Below, piece after piece: positions 19,923-28,351 of a stretch of 64,000 nucleotides of DNA. The notes under the pieces are model-generated. The model saw only the letters and a list, made by a program, of their open reading frames with translations. It was not told the origin of the DNA and made no database searches. A program made the translations under genes and the position numbers. The first letter of the stretch is position 1. Every line of letters starts with the position of its first letter. Source of the stretch: Planctomycetota bacterium (lineage in GTDB: Bacteria > Planctomycetota > Phycisphaerae > UBA1845 > PWPN01); NCBI GenBank assembly GCA_022711465.1, contig JAKLEZ010000010.1, positions 1 to 64,000 of the forward strand, written 5' to 3'.

Positions 19923-20180
19923 ATGAGCAACCATGACATCCGGGCCACGGTGATCCGGGTCCTTGAGACCGAGACCGGCTACGATCTGGCTCGACTCGAC
20001 CCCGACTCGGATCTGCGCGCTCAGGTCGACATCGATTCCATGCGGTATGTGGCCATTTCGGTGGCGATCGAGAACGCCCTGGGCATCGAACTGCCCATCG
20101 AAGTCATGAGGGTGCGGACATTCAACGAGTTCATGGCGATGGTGGAAGCGGAGGTCGCCAGGATTCTGGCCCCTCTGTAG
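19923..20180 (+). CDS. stand-alone acyl carrier protein
   Basis: This 85-residue acidic helical protein carries a phosphopantetheine attachment motif, DIDSMRYVAIS (the serine equivalent to DSL/DSM in ACPs), followed by IENALGIELPIE, typical of ACP helix II/III. GGGAGG lies six bases before the ATG. It is not next to fatty acid synthase genes. Instead it precedes an acyl-adenylating ligase, and both are driven by near-identical promoter/leader elements, so it probably carries a dedicated acyl group for a specialised product. It has a leader of nearly 290 bases. Confidence 0.85.
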   Translation: MSNHDIRATVIRVLETETGYDLARLDPDSDLRAQVDIDSMRYVAISVAIENALGIELPIEVMRVRTFNEFMAMVEAEVARILAPL

Positions 20181-20588
20181 ACACTCTGGACACTTATCCA
20201 TGCAGGTATGCCAGCAAGCGGAACCTGGAAGCCAGCATGGCTCCACTCCAGGAGAGCGCAATTTCTGCGCCCGGATGCGGGCGACGGTGTGCTCCGACTC
20301 GTCGGCACACGGGAGAGCCTGCGTTCAGCTGGTCCACGGCCGCTTCCGCCTCGTCGCCCTTGACGGAGCGCGCGTTTCTGATTTCGAGCGAGAAGACCTG
20401 ACGTCTTATCGGTCGCGCAAGTCTTGCCGACGGGCGGCGGCACCGGTGGCTCGCGTCGGCTCGACCCGCTTCGTGCCGGTTTCCGAGCCGGATTCACCTT
20501 ATGCAGGGAATGGCCGCTTTCTGGAACCAGAAGATGGGCAACGAGCAACAGCGACATTCTCCAATCTAAAAAGCACCCGAACGGAACA
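20181..20588. other. intergenic region between ACP and ligase genes
   Basis: About 410 bases. No credible gene is seen: the open frames present have no recognisable protein features. The region leads into the second copy of the conserved promoter block, whose TTACCCA begins at 20589. Confidence 0.4.
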
Positions 20589-20640
20589 TTACCCATCTTA
20601 ACAACTCGTCCTGACTCCAGGGAACAGTGCCGGTTTTTCC

Positions 20641-20668
20641 TTGACGCCGTTCGAAAATGTGGGATACT
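20641..20668 (+). promoter_or_regulatory. sigma70-type promoter, copy B (acyl ligase gene)
   Basis: TTGACG (20641-20646), a 16-base spacer and GATACT (20663-20668), matching copy A at 19604-19631 in hexamers and spacing, with several shared spacer bases. Confidence 0.75.
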
Positions 20669-20730
20669 CTGCCCGTAGCCGCATGGGGTTTTGCGGAGTA
20701 GCACAGTCGGGATCGCCAGCACCTCACGGA
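20669..20730 (+). repeat. conserved leader/operator element, copy B
   Basis: CTGCCCG, then CCGCA (20679-20683), an eight-base loop, TGCGG (20692-20696), then GGAGTAGC and CAGT. The similarity to copy A fades after about 20730 (CAGCA, CTCA and GGA still align). The leader to the ligase start is about 280 bases, similar in length to copy A. Confidence 0.65.
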
Positions 20731-20955
20731 CGGGTTGGCCGGCGATCGGCTTCTCACGGGTCAGGTCTTCCGCATGTCCGGCCACAACCGACACACGGTC
20801 AACGGGGGGTGGTTTGACCGAAAGCTGATGGCGATCCGGCCGACGGGTAGGTATGCCCGGGTCTGGTGGCCAGCGACCTCGCGGGCCTGATCAGGCTGTG
20901 GTTGATAGAACTGGTTGTCATACAGTAGTTTTTTCTTCTGTCAACAGGTGCTGGG

Positions 20956-22317
20956 ATGCCCGAGCTGATAGAGAAACTGGACTTCCAGCGCATTCATTTC
21001 GCGAACCGGGTGTATACTCCGCGGGAAGTGCAATCCACCGTTGATGACCTGGCCGCTCATCTGCGGGCGAAGCGGATCTCGGATTCACCGTTCGCCTTTG
21101 TCTTCGCGTACAACCACATCAAGACGGTGATCGCCTGCTTTGCGGTCCAGAAGGCGGGCATGATCCTGGTTCCGGTCGACCCGGACATCCGGCCGCTGGA
21201 GCTGGCCGATCTTCTGACCGACAGCGAGCCCAGCGTGCTGATACGCTATGATCCCAAAACGCTCGAGTTCGACTATCGCCGGGATCTCGAGTTCCGCCGG
21301 CCGGCGAGCGAGCCGTGGCGAGGCGAGGACCTCTCGCGCATCTGCATGATGGTGTACACCGCCGCGGAGGACGGGTGGTACAAGGGCGCGCTTCTGACCC
21401 GGGAAGGACTCCTTTCCGTGGCCCACGCGATCGTTCGCGGTGACCATGTGAATCCGCGAACCGTCTCCTGCATGCTGGCCCCGCTGCACCACCTATACGG
21501 CTTCCAGGCCGGGCTCCTGGTTCCGCTGCTCGGCCAGGGCACGGTGGTGCTGCAGGAAATCAAGGAGCTCTCGCGGCTGCGTTCCTCCGTGACCGACATG
21601 GCGGAATACGGAGTTACGAACCTCTACTCAGTCCCCATGGTGTTCTATCTGATCTCTCGCGTCCCCATGGTACGGAACTGGCTGGGAACGGTGGTGGGCG
21701 CCGTGTCCGGCGGATACAAGCTCATGGAGCCCGTCTTCCGGACTTTCCGTGACAAGACCGGGCTGGAGATTCATGAGGGCTACGGCCTGACCGAAGCGTC
21801 GCCGGTCTGCACGTGGCACATCCCGGAGGACCGGGTCCGGATCCACTCCGTCGGGCGAGCCTTCGGCGATTGTGAAGTCTGCATTCGGGACAGGAAGGGC
21901 AACCGGATGCCGCCTGGCCGATCCGGCGAAGTGTGCGCCCGTGGGGTGAACGTCATGCAAGGGTACTTCCGACACCCCGAAGCCACGAGCCGCGCGATCC
22001 GCGACGGGTGGCTGTACACCGGCGACCTGGGTTACATGGATGAGGACGGATACGTCTACCTAACGGGACTTGCCAAGAGAATGCTGAACGTCGGCGGCAA
22101 GAACGTTTATCCACGCGAGGTGGAGCGATTAGCGCTCCTGCATGGCAACGTTCAGAATGCAACCGTGTTCGGCAAGGAATCGACTCTCGGCGGGCACGAG
22201 GTGGATGCGAAGTTTGTTCTCCGCGACGGCGCGAACGGTTCGCGGGAGGCGTTCAGCCGCTGGTTCCAGGAGAACTTGTCGCGATACAAGCTCCCCAGGC
22301 GAATCGAGTTCGTCTGA
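20956..22317 (+). CDS. acyl-adenylating (AMP-dependent) ligase, C-terminus cut by an in-frame TGA
   Basis: The protein has 453 residues to the first stop. Adenylate-forming superfamily motifs are visible: GYGLTEASPVCTW (A5), GWLYTGDLGYMDEDGYVYL (A7) and NVGGKNVYPREVE (A8). The nucleotide-binding loop is a variant, VYTAAEDGWYKGALLT, instead of YTSGTTG-PKG. Translation stops right after LPRRIEFV, before the usual A10 motif with the catalytic lysine. If TGA 22315-22317 is read through, the same frame continues with AVPLSEKAARP and ends at 22386, overlapping the next gene's GTG start (GTGA). The true gene was therefore probably 20956-22386. Expected role: activation of a fatty acid as acyl-AMP for transfer to the neighbouring ACP or CoA. 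Confidence 0.85.
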   Translation: MPELIEKLDFQRIHFANRVYTPREVQSTVDDLAAHLRAKRISDSPFAFVFAYNHIKTVIACFAVQKAGMILVPVDPDIRPLELADLLTDSEPSVLIRYDPKTLEFDYRRDLEFRRPASEPWRGEDLSRICMMVYTAAEDGWYKGALLTREGLLSVAHAIVRGDHVNPRTVSCMLAPLHHLYGFQAGLLVPLLGQGTVVLQEIKELSRLRSSVTDMAEYGVTNLYSVPMVFYLISRVPMVRNWLGTVVGAVSGGYKLMEPVFRTFRDKTGLEIHEGYGLTEASPVCTWHIPEDRVRIHSVGRAFGDCEVCIRDRKGNRMPPGRSGEVCARGVNVMQGYFRHPEATSRAIRDGWLYTGDLGYMDEDGYVYLTGLAKRMLNVGGKNVYPREVERLALLHGNVQNATVFGKESTLGGHEVDAKFVLRDGANGSREAFSRWFQENLSRYKLPRRIEFV

Positions 22318-22382
22318 GCCGTGCCGCTGTCCGAAAAGGCCGCCCGCCCGGCTGCGACCGGGCGAGCATCGGGGAATCGGGG

Positions 22383-23288
22383 GTGAGTCACATGTTTCTG
22401 GATCAGGTCTATCGCCGGATGCGCGAAAACGGAACGGCGTTCACCGCCTGTGCCGACGAGCTGCTGGAAGGACTCCGGCGCACCCGGGCCTCGATGCCGG
22501 CCGACGAGTGGAAAGCCTTCACCGTGCGGGTCTCCATGAACCACCCCCTCCGGCCACTCCTGCTCGAGGACCCGTTCACCCGCCGCGCGGCCGAGAAGCC
22601 TCGCGGATACGCCGGCGACGCGGTGATGATCGACTACATCTACGGCCACTACGAAGTCAACGGAACGTCGAAACGCGGCCAGGCCATCCTGGACTATCTG
22701 CTGAGCCGACCGCTCTCGCAGGCCGTGCGCAACCGGCGGGACACCCTGACCCGGGCGATCGACGACATGGCCGCGGAAAGGCCGGACGCGGAGGTGCTCG
22801 CCCTGGCCTGCGGGCATTTGAGAGAGGCAATGGACTGCAAGGCAATCGTCCAGCGCCGGCTCGGCCGGTTCGTCGCCCTGGATCACGATCCCAAGAGCCT
22901 CAGGATCGTGGACGACCAGTTTGGAGCATGCGGCGTTGTTACCGTCTGCCGGTCGGTGTTCGACATGAGCTTCGACGATCTCGGGCGGTTCGACCTCATC
23001 TACAGCGCGGGGCTCTACGACTACATCTGGCAGGGCGCGGCCAAGCAACTGACCAGCTACGTGTTCGCGATGCTGAAACCGGGCGGCAGGCTGCTGATAG
23101 CCAACGTGACCCCCGAGGAGCCCGATGCCGGATACATGGAAGCGATCATGGACTGGTGGCTGATCTACCGGACCGATGCACAGCTCGCCGCTCTCGCCCA
23201 ACAGATCCCTCGATCCGAGATCGGGGCCCAGAGCGTGTTCAGAGATCCAACCGGATGTGTCGCATTCCTGGAGCTCGTTCGCGCCTGA
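22383..23288 (+). CDS. SAM-dependent methyltransferase, PhcB-like (3-hydroxy fatty acid methyl ester synthase family)
   Basis: This 301-residue protein has KPRGYAGDAVMIDYIYG near residues 75-90. The SAM-binding region is ALACGHLREAMD, with the acidic VALDHDPKSL. It also carries IYSAGLYDYIWQ, MLKPGGRLLIAN and GYMEAIMDWWLIYR. I recognise these blocks as those of the family that includes Ralstonia PhcB, which makes the quorum signal 3-OH palmitic (or myristic) acid methyl ester; this is from memory of the family, not a search. The GTG start at 22383 overlaps the readthrough stop of the ligase (GTGA); an ATG at 22392 is the alternative. Co-transcription with the ligase is likely. Confidence 0.8.
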   Translation: MSHMFLDQVYRRMRENGTAFTACADELLEGLRRTRASMPADEWKAFTVRVSMNHPLRPLLLEDPFTRRAAEKPRGYAGDAVMIDYIYGHYEVNGTSKRGQAILDYLLSRPLSQAVRNRRDTLTRAIDDMAAERPDAEVLALACGHLREAMDCKAIVQRRLGRFVALDHDPKSLRIVDDQFGACGVVTVCRSVFDMSFDDLGRFDLIYSAGLYDYIWQGAAKQLTSYVFAMLKPGGRLLIANVTPEEPDAGYMEAIMDWWLIYRTDAQLAALAQQIPRSEIGAQSVFRDPTGCVAFLELVRA

Positions 23289-23411
23289 AAGGCATCCGCC
23301 GCAGACCGGAAGCCCGTTCGAGCGAAGCGGCCCCGAGCCTGGGCGAGCCGGGTCCGTGGGCGGCCGCACATATCCACCGACCGCATGGCCTTCCCCGGGC
23401 CCTTCCCGAGG

Positions 23412-24701
23412 TCACCAACTGAAACCGAAGCCCATCGAGATGAGATGCTGTGTCTGGGCAAGGTGTCCGTCTCCATAGTCGGTGCCCAGCAGGATGTGGC
23501 TGCTCCCCGGCCCGTCGATGGATTTCGGGAAGGCGATGACGTAGCCGCCGCCGACCCACCATTTCCGGGTCTCATAGCGCAGCCCGATCGTTCCATGATG
23601 GGTGGACGTGATCGAGCCCATGGGGGTGAGGTTGTAACGATCGGTGTTGGGAGTGGCGAAATGATAGCCCGCACCGAGCCGCCAATGCTCGCTGAGCTTG
23701 AATTCGCTGCCCAGAATGAACGCCCACTGATCGCAATACCCCAGCGGAAAGGGATAGCTCAAGTCAATCGGCGAGTGGATTCGGATGCGGGTGCGGTGAA
23801 ACGTGCTCTGGTCGTAGTTGAGCCACCGGACCTCGCCGATGATCTTCAACCACGGGGTTGCGTCCCAGGCGGCGCCGGCGGCGATTCGCTGGGCCCCCTT
23901 CAGATCCTCGAGGGCCACTTCGCCGAGCGACACGGGAAGGCAACCCAGGAGCGAGGCTTTACCTTTCCCGCCCGACAGATCGCCAAACCAGGTCGGCGAA
24001 CGATAGGCGAGTCCGAACGATAGCGTGTCCGCCGCCTTGTAGTGCAGGCCGGCGTTGAAACCGCCGCCGTAGGCGTAACCGCGACCGAACTCGATGTCGG
24101 CCGGTCCCAGGACGGTGCTGAATTCCGACGTGGCGGCTTCGAATCGTCCGCCAAGCCCGAAGGACAGCTTGTCGGTCAACTTGTACCCCAGGCTGATCGG
24201 CATGCTGACCATCTTCGTGTCCGAAGCTTCACGCCGGTTCCAGAAGGGAATGAACAGATGCCGGAACGAGAAGCGGGTGCCAAGGCCGGCCTTGGAGTTC
24301 AGGGCGACACCGAAGGTGAGCCGGTCATTGAGCGGAACGGCAATGCCCGCGTTGACCAGCGGAATGAGCTTGACTTCCGAGTCGTCGGAATCCAGCGGCC
24401 CTCGCCATCGGACGTCGAGGATACCCAGCTTGCCGGCGAAATCGAGCTTGCACAAATCACGCGGTGAAAGGCACAGGCTGGCGGGATTGTCGATCTGGGA
24501 CAGAGCGGAATCGCCGACTGCGACATCCGCCCCGCCTCGGGCCCGGGCCTGCATGCTCACGCCGATCGGTTCGACGCCGTCGGTCGCGAGTGCCGGAAAC
24601 GACCATGCCCAGGCGACCCAGAGGATACCGACGAGCCGCAGCGGGTTGACCCAGAGGAACCTGCCCACGATGTGCTGAACCTCGCGCCCGATGAACAACA
24701 T
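23412..24701 (-). CDS. FadL/OmpP1/TodX-like outer-membrane transport protein
   Basis: This 429-residue protein has an N-terminal signal peptide (hydrophobic LRLVGILWVAWAWSFPALA, probable cleavage after ALA). Amphipathic beta strands rich in alternating hydrophobics and Gly follow, and the C-terminus SMGFGFSW is aromatic as in outer-membrane barrels. RARGGADVAVGDSALSQIDNPASL resembles the N-terminal hatch region of FadL-type long-chain fatty acid transporters. NDRLTFGVALNSKAGLGT and SFGLAYRSPTWF are typical of the family. It converges on the methyltransferase gene, so it could import or export the hydrophobic product; this is inference. Confidence 0.8.
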   Translation of the reverse strand: MLFIGREVQHIVGRFLWVNPLRLVGILWVAWAWSFPALATDGVEPIGVSMQARARGGADVAVGDSALSQIDNPASLCLSPRDLCKLDFAGKLGILDVRWRGPLDSDDSEVKLIPLVNAGIAVPLNDRLTFGVALNSKAGLGTRFSFRHLFIPFWNRREASDTKMVSMPISLGYKLTDKLSFGLGGRFEAATSEFSTVLGPADIEFGRGYAYGGGFNAGLHYKAADTLSFGLAYRSPTWFGDLSGGKGKASLLGCLPVSLGEVALEDLKGAQRIAAGAAWDATPWLKIIGEVRWLNYDQSTFHRTRIRIHSPIDLSYPFPLGYCDQWAFILGSEFKLSEHWRLGAGYHFATPNTDRYNLTPMGSITSTHHGTIGLRYETRKWWVGGGYVIAFPKSIDGPGSSHILLGTDYGDGHLAQTQHLISMGFGFSW

Positions 24702-25395
24702 CCGAACGAAATGCCCGCGTCACGGCCACTACCACTGCCGAAAGGAACACCCACGCCGCCCCGGATGGACCTGAATCCCGGCTTCTGACTCGACGTGCGG
24801 AACCCTCGACTGGCCTCCGCCGGGCCAGCAAAGGCGACCCGACAGACCCACTCTCCGCTGGCATCGACCCCCGCCGAACGCGCCTGTCCGGCCCTTCAAA
24901 GGGGTGATCGGTACCCCGTATATCGGCCGGAAGCCAGCCCAGCTTGTGGGACATTCGGCCGTCAGGGGCGAGACGGACGAGCGCCACGCAGCCAGAGGCA
25001 ACCGAGCCTCCGTGCGGTCCGCCTCCCCTCTGAAACCGTCCGAAGGGGGGAAAGAGATCTACGGCAGCGGCCGATAAGTCGAAGCGGATTGTGCGTTCGG
25101 GAGTTCAGCACCCGCTCAATCTGGTCGATGGGATGAAGGGGAACTGCGCCAGGCACCTGCGGCCGCCTCTGTGAAGAACGGCCCGCCGCCTGGCGCCTGA
25201 GGTTGTCCATCGGGCCGGCGCCATGTGACACCACCCGCCCGGGCGCCAGCCTGCCTTGTACCATGGGCCGGGGATCCTGCCAGCCCCGGTGGGGGAGAGC
25301 AGGAGTGGCGCTTCGTCGCGACCACCGCGTCGAACGTGCCTGGTTGTGGGGCCCCTTCCGCCTCGCGAAATCGCGGGGTGCGGAGCAGTCTGGTA
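24702..25395. other. intergenic region between divergent FadL-like and hybrid kinase genes
   Basis: About 690 bases separating two divergent genes. No credible gene or structured RNA was recognised. Upstream in-frame extension of the kinase (25225-25395) is low-complexity and unlike a membrane or sensor domain. Promoters for both genes must lie here, but I could not define them. Confidence 0.4.
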
Positions 25396-27768
25396 GTGCT
25401 TAGCAGCTTGAGCAAACTGCGGTTGACCTTCCCCCCGAGCCTGGAGGCCGAGTTCCGGAGGTTTTATTATCGGACGTTCATGGGCCGCATCCGTCTTTCC
25501 CTGGCCCTGGGCTTCTGCCTCTATGCCGTTTTTGGCATCCTCGATGCGTACGTGGCTGCCTCTGTCAAGCACTACATGTGGTTCATCCGGTACGCGGTGA
25601 TCTGTCCGGTGATCGTCGGCAGTCTCGTCAGCACCTACACGTCGTGGTTCACGCGATGTGGGCAACTCCTTATCGCCATCCCCGTAGGTCTCGGCGGGCT
25701 CGGTATCGTGGTGATGATTCTGATTGCGCCGCCGCCAGCAGACACCACCTACTACGCCGGGGTGATGTGCGTCCTGATGTACGCGTATTCCCTGGTGCGA
25801 TTGCGTTTCATCTGGGCCACGGTCACGGCGACGTCGTTCCTGGCCGCCTACCAGGTGGCGGCCTGGCACCTCCAGATCGAGACCATCACCTTCATCAACA
25901 ATGACTTCTTCTTCATCACCGAAAACGTCATCGGCATGTTCACGGCCTATTACTTGGAGGCTCAGGCGAGGCAGGACTTCCTGTACCTCCGCCAGTTGGG
26001 ACGATCGCGCGACGAGCTCGACCGCCAAGTGCGCGAGCGCACGGCCGAGCTGACCGTCAGTAACGAGCAGCTGCGCCTCGAAGCGCATGAACGCGAACTC
26101 GTACAGCAGGCCCTGCGCGAATCCGAGGCCAAGTTCCGAAGCGTGATTCAGTTCTCACCCATGGGCATCTGCCTGTACGAGCTGGACGGCGACCAGCAGC
26201 TGATCCTGAGCGACGCCAATGAAGGCGCCCTGCAGCACACCGGCATCGATCATCAGGCGATGATCGGGCAGCCCATCGAGCGGGTCTTTCCCGACCTGGT
26301 CACCATCGGGGCGGTAGATCGTTTCCGAGATGCGGCCCGGTTCGGATCGCTGTGGACCACGGATTTCCTGTTTGAGCACGGCCAGAGTGCCCGCTGGCTG
26401 GAGATTCATGCATTCCGCACATCGCGCGGCCGAATGGCGGCGTTGTTCATCGATGTGACCGACCGAAAACGCGTCGCAGAGGCCATGAAGCAGGCCAGAG
26501 ACGTGGCCGAAGCCGCGAACCTCGCCAAGAGCGAGTTCCTGGCCAACATGAGTCACGAGATCCGGACGCCCATGACCGCGATCCTGGGCTTCTCCGACCT
26601 CCTGCTGGAGGACGTGCGCGCCCGGCACACGTCACCCGAGCAGATCGAGGCCGTCCGCACGATCCGCCGGAACGGTGAGCATCTGCTGGCGATCATCAAC
26701 GACATCCTCGACCTGTCCCGAATCGAAGCCCGAAAGCTGTGCATCGAGTCGGTATCGTTCTCGCCTCGCAAGCTCGTTGACGAAGTCATTGCGCTGATGC
26801 GCGTGCGATCCGAAGCCAAGAAGCTCCCGCTGCACGTCGGGTACGAAAGCGATGTCCCGGACATGATCGAGAGCGACCCCACGCGCCTGCGTCAGATCCT
26901 GATCAATCTGATCGGAAACGCAGTGAAGTTCACCGAGATGGGGGAAGTGCGTCTGGCGGTCAGGTGCGTCATCAAAGGCCGGGAAGCGACGATGAGCTTC
27001 GACGTCACCGACACGGGACTGGGAATCACTCCGGACCAGGCCAAGCGGCTCTTCCAGCCCTTCATGCAAGCGGATTCCTCCATGAGTCGCCGGTTCGGCG
27101 GCACCGGACTGGGCCTGGCGATCAGCAAGCGCCTGGCCGAGATGCTCGGCGGCGACGTCGAGCTCATCGACAGCCGCCAGGGCCGGGGAAGCCGGTTTCG
27201 GCTCCAGGTACGATGCCGGGTTGCCCAGGATACCGGCCCGGATGTGAGCCCATCGAAGCCCGTACTGGCCATCGTCGCCGCGAAAGCCGAACAGCCGGGC
27301 GATCAGCCCCTGAAGGGGTATCGCATCCTTCTGGCGGAGGACGGTCCGGACAACCAGCGCCTTATCCCGCACCTGCTCCGCAAGGACGGGGCCCAGGTCA
27401 TGGTCGCAGAGAATGGCAAGATCGCCGCACAGAAGGCCATGGAGGCGCTGACCATGAACGAGCCCTACGACGTCATCCTGATGGACATGCAGATGCCGAT
27501 CCTGGATGGATACCAGGCGACGGCGCTCCTGCGTCGCCAGGGATACGGCGGGGTCATCATCGCTCTGACCGCCCACGCCATGGAGGGCGACCGGGAGAAG
27601 TGCATCGCGGTCGGGTGTGATGACTACAGCACCAAACCCGTCAAACGGGCCGAACTGGCCGAGAAGATCAGGCAAAGTCGGGCGGCTCAGAGCCCCATGC
27701 GCCGATGTCCCGACGTGGCAAGCACATCCTCTGCGATCTGCCCCCCTGAAACGGGTCCGGGCCGGTGA
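25396..27768 (+). CDS. six-transmembrane hybrid sensor histidine kinase (PAS-HisKA-HATPase-REC)
   Basis: The protein has about 790 residues from the GTG at 25396 (GGAG ten bases upstream); GTG at 25378 or the codon at 25225 are alternatives. The N-terminal region has six predicted membrane helices (about residues 30-190). They are followed by a coiled segment, a PAS domain (about 235-365), HisKA with H387 in NMSHEIRTPMTAILGF, an ATPase domain (INLIGNAVKF, DTGLGIT, GGTGLGL) and a receiver with D697 in ILMDMQMPILDG. A six-helix sensor fused to a hybrid kinase is the layout of CqsS-type receptors, and LqsS and PhcS share the six-helix sensor. Placed beside a PhcB-like enzyme and an acyl-activation pair, it is the natural receptor candidate. 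Confidence 0.88.
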   Translation: MLSSLSKLRLTFPPSLEAEFRRFYYRTFMGRIRLSLALGFCLYAVFGILDAYVAASVKHYMWFIRYAVICPVIVGSLVSTYTSWFTRCGQLLIAIPVGLGGLGIVVMILIAPPPADTTYYAGVMCVLMYAYSLVRLRFIWATVTATSFLAAYQVAAWHLQIETITFINNDFFFITENVIGMFTAYYLEAQARQDFLYLRQLGRSRDELDRQVRERTAELTVSNEQLRLEAHERELVQQALRESEAKFRSVIQFSPMGICLYELDGDQQLILSDANEGALQHTGIDHQAMIGQPIERVFPDLVTIGAVDRFRDAARFGSLWTTDFLFEHGQSARWLEIHAFRTSRGRMAALFIDVTDRKRVAEAMKQARDVAEAANLAKSEFLANMSHEIRTPMTAILGFSDLLLEDVRARHTSPEQIEAVRTIRRNGEHLLAIINDILDLSRIEARKLCIESVSFSPRKLVDEVIALMRVRSEAKKLPLHVGYESDVPDMIESDPTRLRQILINLIGNAVKFTEMGEVRLAVRCVIKGREATMSFDVTDTGLGITPDQAKRLFQPFMQADSSMSRRFGGTGLGLAISKRLAEMLGGDVELIDSRQGRGSRFRLQVRCRVAQDTGPDVSPSKPVLAIVAAKAEQPGDQPLKGYRILLAEDGPDNQRLIPHLLRKDGAQVMVAENGKIAAQKAMEALTMNEPYDVILMDMQMPILDGYQATALLRRQGYGGVIIALTAHAMEGDREKCIAVGCDDYSTKPVKRAELAEKIRQSRAAQSPMRRCPDVASTSSAICPPETGPGR

Positions 27769-27931
27769 CCCGGCACCTCGAATCCGCACCGACGACGCTG
27801 CTCGCCTCCGCCCGGGCTCGGACCGCGCGCCCCGAGGCTGAGCCGCAGGGTTGAATAACGACCAGGTCCAATATGCCGCCGAAGATGTTCACAGGAACCC
27901 TGGAGTGGCTCTTGATGGTGAAAGGTGGTAT

Positions 27932-28014
27932 TGGGCGAGGCGGGAATCGAACCCGCACGTCCTTTCGGACAGGGGATTTTAAGTCCCCAGCGTCTGCCAT
28001 TCCGCCACTCGCCC
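27932..28014 (-). tRNA. tRNA-Leu (anticodon UAA)
   Basis: On the minus strand the acceptor stem GGGCGAG pairs with CTCGCCC, with discriminator A. The anticodon stem GGGGA/TCCCC encloses CTTAAAA, giving anticodon TAA (reads UUA). A long variable arm and T-loop GGTTCGATTCC are present. The 3' CCA is not encoded. Confidence 0.95.
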
Positions 28015-28305
28015 GCACGCGGTGCTGCCGGCAGTCAGGCTCCGCGGCAGAATAGACGGGGCACCCCTGGCCCGTCAATCCGCGGCCTGGCCTCATGGCA
28101 CCGTGTCCCCCCCATCGCCGCCGGCCGTCGAACGCATCGGCACCGGCCGTCGCAGCGGTCCGGAGCAGGCCGAGCGAGGCGACGGCCATGATCCGGCTCG
28201 TCGTCCCCCTGGCCACCAGAGGGTCCGCCGGGGACGGCTCTGCCCCCGGCCACGGACGTCCGGGCCACTCTCCGCCGTCCCGGATGTCCAGCGGGAGGAT
28301 GGGCC
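28015..28305. other. intergenic region upstream of nitroreductase
   Basis: About 290 bases between the tRNA-Leu 5' end and the nitroreductase promoter; no gene was seen. The tRNA promoter (minus strand) should lie at the left end. Confidence 0.35.
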
Positions 28306-28334
28306 TTGCCGCGGAAGACAGGGGCCGGTAACTT
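28306..28334 (+). promoter_or_regulatory. candidate promoter of the nitroreductase gene
   Basis: TTGCCG (28306-28311), a 17-base spacer and TAACTT (28329-28334), 17 bases before the start codon. The -10 match is weak. Confidence 0.4.
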
Positions 28335-28351
28335 AGGAACGGAGATCAGCC

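Noticed and set aside
20200..20601. Possible small gene between ACP and ligase
   Set aside because: No recognisable motif, and the frame runs into the conserved promoter block of the ligase.
22142..23422. Plus-strand open frame overlapping the ligase end and methyltransferase in another phase
   Set aside because: Arg/Pro-rich translation without motifs. The methyltransferase frame has strong SAM-binding features.
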